Positions 7,536-11,947 of a stretch of 11,947 nucleotides of DNA are shown here, one piece after another. The notes under the pieces are model-generated. The model made no database searches, was not told the origin of the DNA, and worked only from the letters and a program-made list of their open reading frames with translations. Numbering within the stretch: position 1 is the first letter of the stretch; the number at the start of each line of letters is the position of its first letter. The position numbers and the translations under genes are program-made. Origin of the DNA: Candidatus Peribacteria bacterium (GTDB lineage Bacteria > Patescibacteria > JAEDAM01 > Absconditabacterales > Absconditicoccaceae); contig JAITQZ010000096.1 of NCBI GenBank assembly GCA_031288635.1, positions 1 through 11,947 on the forward strand. The letters run 5' to 3'.

Positions 7536-7564
7536 TTGCTTTTTTTTGCATTCTCGGATATACT
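7536..7564 (+). promoter_or_regulatory. Putative sigma70-type promoter with 5'-UTR hairpin
   Basis: TTGCTT (7536-7541), a 17-nt spacer and TATACT (7559-7564) lie 30 bp before the ATG at 7595. A CTAAAG/CTTTAG hairpin (7563-7568, 7572-7577) overlaps the expected transcription start. It lies in the 113-bp divergent region with the HEPN-like gene; no clear promoter was found for the opposite direction. Confidence 0.55.
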
Positions 7565-7594
7565 AAAGAGACTTTAGATTTTAGTAAAATTCTG

Positions 7595-8977
7595 ATGAAA
7601 GAATTTCTCTCCCCTCCCAAGAAAAAAATACCGTTTTCCCAGAAGTTTTTGGGAAAAACAAAGTTTCATATTAGAAAACCTTTGGAATGTTCTGTAGGAG
7701 GTGTGTGGACGAGATGGGGAATTTATGGATTGATTGTGTTTTTCTGTGGGGTAGTCGTGTTTCATTTTCACCCAGCAAGTAATCAAAAATTTCAGTCTCA
7801 ATTTGAAAAAAAGGAAACAGGCGTTTCTCAGCTGGCTTATCTTTTTTATGATGCGGAGGGAAATGTTTATGATGTTTTTGGCACTCAAGGTGAACACGGT
7901 GTTCCTCAGTCTTGGGAGTATCTTTTTGAAGGGGTAGAAGTGATGACAGGGAATGATGAGTCTGCTCCTGAAATTCAAGTTCCTGTACAGGAAGAGACTC
8001 AGTTTTCTACGGGGAGTCAGTCTTCTTCTGTTTCTGCTACTGGGACGGTAAGTACGCTTCCAAAGCCTTCCGATTCGCTTCCTGCTGATGGAGAGCCAGA
8101 GAATGTTGATTTACCTGTAGCAAAAGTGTTTCCTTATGCAGAAAAGGGGGTCGTGTGAGGGGCGTTTTTTAGTGGTGAGAAGTCTGCATTGTCAGGGGTG
8201 CTTGAGGATGTTGATGGTCTAGGGGTGCATATTATTGAAGACTACAAAACGTGTGCTACGCCTTGGGGGTATCAGTTGGCTCACTGAGAAAGTGTTTTAG
8301 CGTATCAACAAGATATGCCCACTCCAGATACGTGTAAAATTGAGAGGAGAATTTGTTTTGATGGGAAACTTTCTGGCTCTTTTGGGCAACAGTCTTGTGC
8401 TACCAATACGAAGTATTCGTATTTTCAGGAACAATTTGTGAGTTATAATACTCCTCAAAAATCGGCTCCCGTTGTCCATCCGTGAAATACTGCAGCAAAT
8501 GTTTCTGATGGTAGCGTGAAAAGCTGAATTGAGGAAATTCTGGAGGTACCAAATCCTAGCGAAACTTCGTGGAAAGGGTCTCAATATCCTTTAGCTACTC
8601 CTGCAAAGGAAGTAGAACAGACTACTAGACCTTCTTTAGACTGTAAAGCTCCGTGGGGAGAAATTGTGAAACAGGGACAATTTGTGAAAGCGTATAAGCA
8701 CAAAAATGGGTTTAATGATGCTCCGTGTGAGGTACAGTTGAGGACGTGTGCTGTAGGAAAATTGGAAGGAAATTATGAGCAACTGTATTGTAGGAGTCGG
8801 GATATTTCTTATATTGATTGGTTAAATGGTATTCCAAATTGGGATTTAGGATTTTCTGCAGAGAAATTGAAATGGATTCAAAAGATAAGAGAGAGTGAAC
8901 TCAAGTATCAAAAGGAGTATGGAAATGCTTTGCATAGTGAGGTGTTAGAGCAGATTCTGGCAATTTTGGATACATAA
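7595..8977 (+). CDS. Surface protein with two tandem four-cysteine modules
   Basis: 460 residues from ATG 7595 to TAA 8975-8977, passing four TGA (8156, 8285, 8483, 8525), all read as Gly. A basic N-terminus precedes one transmembrane segment (about 42-58), then a Ser/Thr/Pro/Glu-rich linker, then two copies of the same module. Copy 1 has C220, C247, C254, C268 and copy 2 has C350, C378, C385, C399, giving spacings 27-7-14 and 28-7-14. Both share 'PWG', 'AY', an R before the third Cys, and 'GKLxG'. Even numbers of Cys in a predicted extracytoplasmic part suggest disulfides. A CGG (8798-8800) in 'CRSWD' would be Trp. Function is unknown; adhesion or host contact is a reasonable guess. Followed by a clear terminator. 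Confidence 0.85.
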
Positions 8978-8991
8978 ATCTGTTCTATCAG

Positions 8992-9028
8992 AAAAGGTAT
9001 ATCTAGTCTGATGGAGATACCTTTTTTT
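8992..9028 (+). terminator. Rho-independent terminator of the Cys-module gene
   Basis: AAAAGGTAT (8992-9000) pairs with ATACCTTTT (9017-9025) and continues into a T run, 14 bp after the stop codon. The 9029-9081 remainder is AT-rich leader of the next gene; TTGTTT (9036-9041) is a possible -35 box without a convincing -10. Confidence 0.8.
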
Positions 9029-9081
9029 CTTTCCATTGTTTTTCCCGACTAAAACCATACAACTATCATCAGATTTTTTTT

Positions 9082-10605
9082 ATGTTTTTTATAAATATGA
9101 CGCAAATAAATATGACGCAAACAGCACCTCCTATATTTCCTCCTCTTAAAAAAATTGCTCCTGCTGCTACTTCGCTGGTCAGTTTTCCGTATCACGTTGA
9201 CCTTAAGGAGATGAAAGATTTGGAGAGATATTATATTGGTCATCTGAGTTTTAAGGAGCTGTTGGCATCTGTGCTTTTTAATAAGAAGATTATTTTGGTT
9301 TTTTCTAGTAAGCCGAAACTGGATATTGCAAAAAACCTCCTCTATGATATGGGTATTAAAAATATTTGATTTGCTAGAGAAGAGCAAACGATATCGGGTG
9401 AAAAGTTTCAAAAATTTTTGGGAAAGGAACCGTTTAATCAATTTGAGCTTTATTTTATTCTCAAATACTGTTCCCATTTGTTTCAAGGGTATGGGGTCTT
9501 GGATTTGAATAGTAAAGGAGATTATATGGTGTATAATCTGATTAAGGATGAAAGGCAGGTTGTGAAATATCCGGTAGTTTTGACTACCCATCACGGTTTG
9601 TATTCGATTTTGGAAAAGGACGAGCATACCTATGCAGATTTTGATATTGTATTTTTCGATGTGGAGTGGTGGTATAGAAATTATAATGCATATCTTTCGA
9701 GAACTTGTGATTTGTATTATATTCAGAATTTTGTTGATATGCTGATGTATAAGTATAACAACATTGCTTCTTCCAATGGAGATACTAAAGGCAAGCAGAC
9801 ACTTTCCGATTTCGATATGTTTTTCACGATGTTTCTCGGAATTTTGTGGACGGATACGAAGAAACTTTTTTTGGGGCGTGCGGAGGATGACCTCATTATT
9901 AATCCTCTTGCTAATCATCCTGATTTCTATCAGACGAATTTATTGCTTCCCAAGCTGAAAGCGTTCAAAGAACCTTTGCAAATGACTTTGTCTGAGCAGG
10001 ATTTTCAAACGTTATGGAAGCAAATTGAGCATTTTCTTACGATTACTGAAACGATTGCCAAGGTGCAGAGAAAAATGTATGGGCAGACAGGTTCAGATTT
10101 CTATTTTCTTTTTTCTGAGGACGCAAAATTTACCAATCGAGATGAGTTCAAAGAACTGTTTCATAGAAATCATATTGTTTTTTTGTCCAATCATGAAAAA
10201 GGGTATAAAAAGCTGGTTGAGGCTCCGCTTCCCCCTTTTCGTAGTCTTACACATATTACTACCCTTGGAGGATTGGAGACAAAACTTTCTGAACTGTCCG
10301 CAGCGAAAAATGCTATTTTCATTATTTCGACCGTGAAAGATGAGTCTAGAGAGATTTTTGAGGCTCTGCAGAAAATGCGTTTCCTTGCTGACTATGAATT
10401 ACTCGTGGAGAATATTACGGGGGGAGCAGGAAAAAATATGTATAAAGCCAATAAAAAGCAGAAGAAAATTCTGGTGGGAGGCTATAATTTTCTGATGATG
10501 TGTTATGCCCAGAAAATTCGTTTTGATGAAATTTTGGTGTGGAATGTTAGAGGGTCTAATTCAGAAGTGATTTTAAGTGATGTGAAGTGGTATCAACCGA
10601 AATAA
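9082..10605 (+). CDS. Putative inactive SF2 helicase-like (DinG/XPD-related) protein
   Basis: 507 residues from ATG 9082 to TAA 10603-10605, with one TGA (9367-9369, Gly96). The order of segments recalls DinG/XPD helicases but catalytic residues are missing. 'KKIILVFSSKPKLDIAKNLL' looks like motif Ia, but the stretch before it lacks a GxGKT P-loop ('YYIGHLSFKELLA'). 'VVLTTHHGLYSIL' (about 165-177) resembles the 'VVVTNHALL' motif. 'FDIVFFDVEWW' (D193-V-E-W) sits where a DEAH box is expected. The C-terminal part ('NAIFIISTVKDESREIFEAL', 'ENITGGAGKN', 'KKILVGGYNFLMM') follows the helicase domain 2 order, with the expected motif V 'GTxSFWEG' degenerate. I infer a helicase-derived, probably ATPase-dead protein; it could instead be an unrelated family with chance likeness. 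A tandem 15-nt repeat at the N-terminus leaves the start uncertain by about 10 residues. Confidence 0.7.
9091..9120 (+). repeat. Tandem 15-bp direct repeat at a gene start
   Basis: The unit ATAAATATGACGCAA occurs twice without a gap (9091-9105, 9106-9120) and encodes INMTQ twice. Each copy carries an in-frame ATG (9097, 9112), so the gene has three possible start codons. Confidence 0.85.
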
Positions 10606-10651
10606 GTGTTGTAGGTAGGATGGGGTATTTTATGGGGAATTTACGTAGATG

Positions 10652-11533
10652 TTATTTTATGAAGGCTTTTACAATTCTGATATTAAAATGGAAGGTCTGT
10701 ACCTCTTCAAAGGTCAGTCGGTCTCCAAATTCAGCTTGTAAGATTTCTACTTGTCGGGTCATCATTTCGAGAAACATTGTGAGAGGAAAGAGGAAAGAGG
10801 AAAGTTGAAAGTTTTTGATTTGTTGAAACATCTCTCTATACGGGTCTAGTCCGTCCGTTCCACCGACGAAGGCGAGGCGTGGTTCTCGTTTTTGGACGTT
10901 CTCGAGAGCGTTGGTATCGAAGGTTTCATCGGGGATGTAGGGGAGATTTGCTACTAAAATGAGGTCGGAGGATTGGTTCAGCTGATTTCAGAGTGTTGGT
11001 GAGAGGAAGGAAGCGAGGTTGGATTTGAGGAATTGGGTTTGGTAGGTGGTGGGGTGAGGGATGAGGGTGGTGTAGTTTTTTTTGGCAACGTTTAAGGCTT
11101 CTTCTGAAATATCTGTGAGATAGGCTTTTTGAAAAAAGGTGGGATTTTGGAGAAGGATAGAAATGCCTAGTATTCCAGACCCTGTTCCGATGTCTACCAG
11201 TATTCAGCAATCAGGTTTTTTTTGCTGTTGGATTCGTTCACTGACGGCTGTAATCATATATTCGGTCTCTGGGCGAGGGATGATAGTGTGTTCGTTTACG
11301 AAAAACGGTACTCCGAAAAATTCTACGTTTCCCAGAATGTATTCTAAAGGCTTTTTTTCGATGGTGTAGGCGTGATAGTCTTGTTGGATTTGATGAAGTT
11401 GTTGGTCTGTGAGAGTATCGTCTAGGTGGAGCCATAGTTGTTCTCTCGTTAGTCAGAAGTGAGCTTGGAGGAGTTTTTCCAATACGAATTTTTGTTTGTA
11501 GTCAGGCTGTTGGAGGAGCTGTTGGATGGTCAT
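10652..11533 (-). CDS. prmC: Peptide chain release factor N5-glutamine methyltransferase
   Basis: Methylates the glutamine of the GGQ motif of class-I release factors using S-adenosylmethionine. 293 residues, ATG 11533 to TAA 10652-10654, about the family length. An N-terminal helical domain is followed by the family signature IPRPETE (85-91), the SAM-binding loop 'VDIGTGSGILG' (G116-T-G-S-G120), the catalytic NLPY (196-199), and 'EPRLAFVGGTDGLDPYREM'. Three TGA (11453, 11204, 10988) read as Gly; the one at 11204 lies just before the SAM loop ('CGILVDIG'). The CGA in 'QKWEPRLAF' sits at a position that is usually aromatic, and the Arg of IPRPETE is CGC. Convergent with the helicase-like gene, 46 bp apart, with no obvious terminator between. 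It is not operonic with prfA here, unlike in many bacteria. Confidence 0.95.
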
Positions 11534-11627
11534 TTCTTTTTGTGAACAAAAAAATAAAAAAAAAGACTGTCTGAAGAGTACGGTTTCGCTGCTGGAAAGC
11601 AACCCGTTTTGTGGTTGAACTTTCTCT

Positions 11628-11657
11628 TGTTATTTTGGTAAGTGTTCACGGTATAAA
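11628..11657 (+). promoter_or_regulatory. Weak candidate promoter in the right intergenic region
   Basis: TTGTTA (11628-11633) and TATAAA (11652-11657) are 18 nt apart. No clear gene follows within 190 bp, so it might serve the partial frame at 11850, an unrecognised RNA, or nothing. Between prmC and this point only AT-rich sequence and a CAACC/GGTTG hairpin (about 11600-11616) are seen. Confidence 0.25.
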
Positions 11658-11686
11658 TAAAAAAGTTCTTATTTTTCCGTGGAGGT

Positions 11687-11835
11687 CGTCATTCAGAGGA
11701 GAACCAAGCTATGTTTCAATGAACTGCATTTGAATGACGAAGGAATCTCTGTAAATAAAAATTTATTTTATCCCTCAAAGGAACACTTGTCTACAAAGAT
11801 TCTTCACTACCCCGCAGGGACTGTGGGACGTTCAG
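11687..11835. repeat. Composite intergenic repeat with inverted parts
   Basis: CGTCATTCA (11687-11695) and TGAATGACG (11731-11739) form a perfect inverted repeat. GAATCTCTGTA (11743-11753) is the exact reverse complement of 6585-6595 and of the nearby 11792-11802 with one change. TCTACAAAGATTCTTCACTA (11790-11809) then matches the 6583 copy, followed by a GC-rich CCCCGCAGGGA segment and TTCAGAG. It looks like nested or head-to-head copies of the same short element. Confidence 0.55.
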
Positions 11836-11849
11836 AGTTCCTACGGTAA

Positions 11850-11947
11850 ATGCAAGTCGAAATAGTAAGATTAAGATCGGTTGTATTGGGTATCGTTACA
11901 GAAGATAGACCAAGCAACCAAAAGTGTTTTCTTCATCATAGCAGTAA
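11850..11947 (+). CDS. Possible start of a gene running off the right edge
   Basis: An ATG at 11850 opens a frame with no stop to the window end (32 codons, beginning MQVEIVRLRSVVLGIVTED). It lies directly after the composite repeat and has no recognisable motif. On the opposite strand a 22-codon frame (MMKKTLLVAWSIF) is closed by TAA, so the plus frame is preferred, weakly. Confidence 0.25.
   Translation, partial: MQVEIVRLRSVVLGIVTEDRPSNQKCFLHHSS

Noticed and set aside
7595..8977. UGA as selenocysteine, or stop-codon readthrough
   Set aside because: UGA occurs in nearly every gene, at glycine columns, without a SECIS-like pattern.
9049..9918. Minus-strand 289-codon open frame
   Set aside because: It is antisense to the helicase-like gene, contains no recognisable motif and has implausible composition; a shadow of low TAA density on that strand.
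10926..11210. Minus-strand frame rich in His/Pro/Ser
   Set aside because: Overlaps prmC in another frame of the same strand and is low-complexity; prmC has clear family motifs.
406..11533. UGA as tryptophan (code 4)
   Set aside because: UGA aligns with Gly, while TGG, CGA and CGG align with Trp.
11534..11690. Structured RNA gene (tRNA, 6S or similar)
   Set aside because: Only a short CAACC/GGTTG hairpin is seen; no cloverleaf, no TTC loop and no long closing stem.

Overview
The window reads as a fragment of a small, AT-rich Patescibacteria (CPR) genome with a non-standard genetic code, most likely Candidatus Absconditabacteria (SR1), with Gracilibacteria as the alternative. Conserved genes are cut by in-frame TGA, and TGA falls where the families have glycine (LeuRS 'IGFSYD', 'NWIGK', 'NSGDFTG'; GIY-YIG 'KGW'). 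CGA and CGG also fall where the families have tryptophan (LeuRS 'YDW', 'NWCP', 'RNWIG', 'AGSSWYW', 'KWP'; GIY-YIG 'KGWSR' and 'NPLWDDL'), while CGT, CGC, AGA and AGG stay arginine. Only TAA and TAG end genes. Most apparent short ORFs are therefore pieces of a few long genes, and coordinates here use UGA=Gly and CGA/CGG=Trp.

Layout. 1-400: the start of a possible zinc-ribbon gene leaving the left edge, a perfect palindrome, a small two-helix membrane protein and a hairpin terminator shared with leuS. 406-3954 (minus): one very long leucyl-tRNA synthetase gene with a Nudix domain inside its editing domain and three in-frame palindromic insertions. 4039-4446 (plus): an acidic membrane-anchored protein. 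4453-6150 (minus): a two-gene operon of a prepilin peptidase and a membrane protein. 6219-6519 (minus): a decayed GIY-YIG gene, followed by a short intergenic repeat. 6699-7481 (minus) and 7595-8977 (plus): a divergent pair, a membrane-anchored protein with an RNxxSH (HEPN-like) motif and a surface protein with two copies of a four-cysteine module. 9082-10605 (plus): a protein resembling a motif-degenerate DinG/XPD-type helicase. 10652-11533 (minus): prmC. 11534-11947: mostly non-coding, with a composite repeat related to the one near 6600.

How the genes relate. leuS and prmC are translation functions; PrmC modifies release factor, and in this code RF1 (UAA/UAG) is the only class-I factor expected. 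The prepilin peptidase points to a type IV pilus or competence pseudopilus, and several neighbours are single-pass cell-surface proteins, as expected in an episymbiotic lineage. No tRNA, rRNA, CRISPR array or transposase was seen. The strongest signal is the double recoding (UGA to Gly and CGA/CGG to Trp); from memory both have been reported for this group, but standard table 25 covers only the first.
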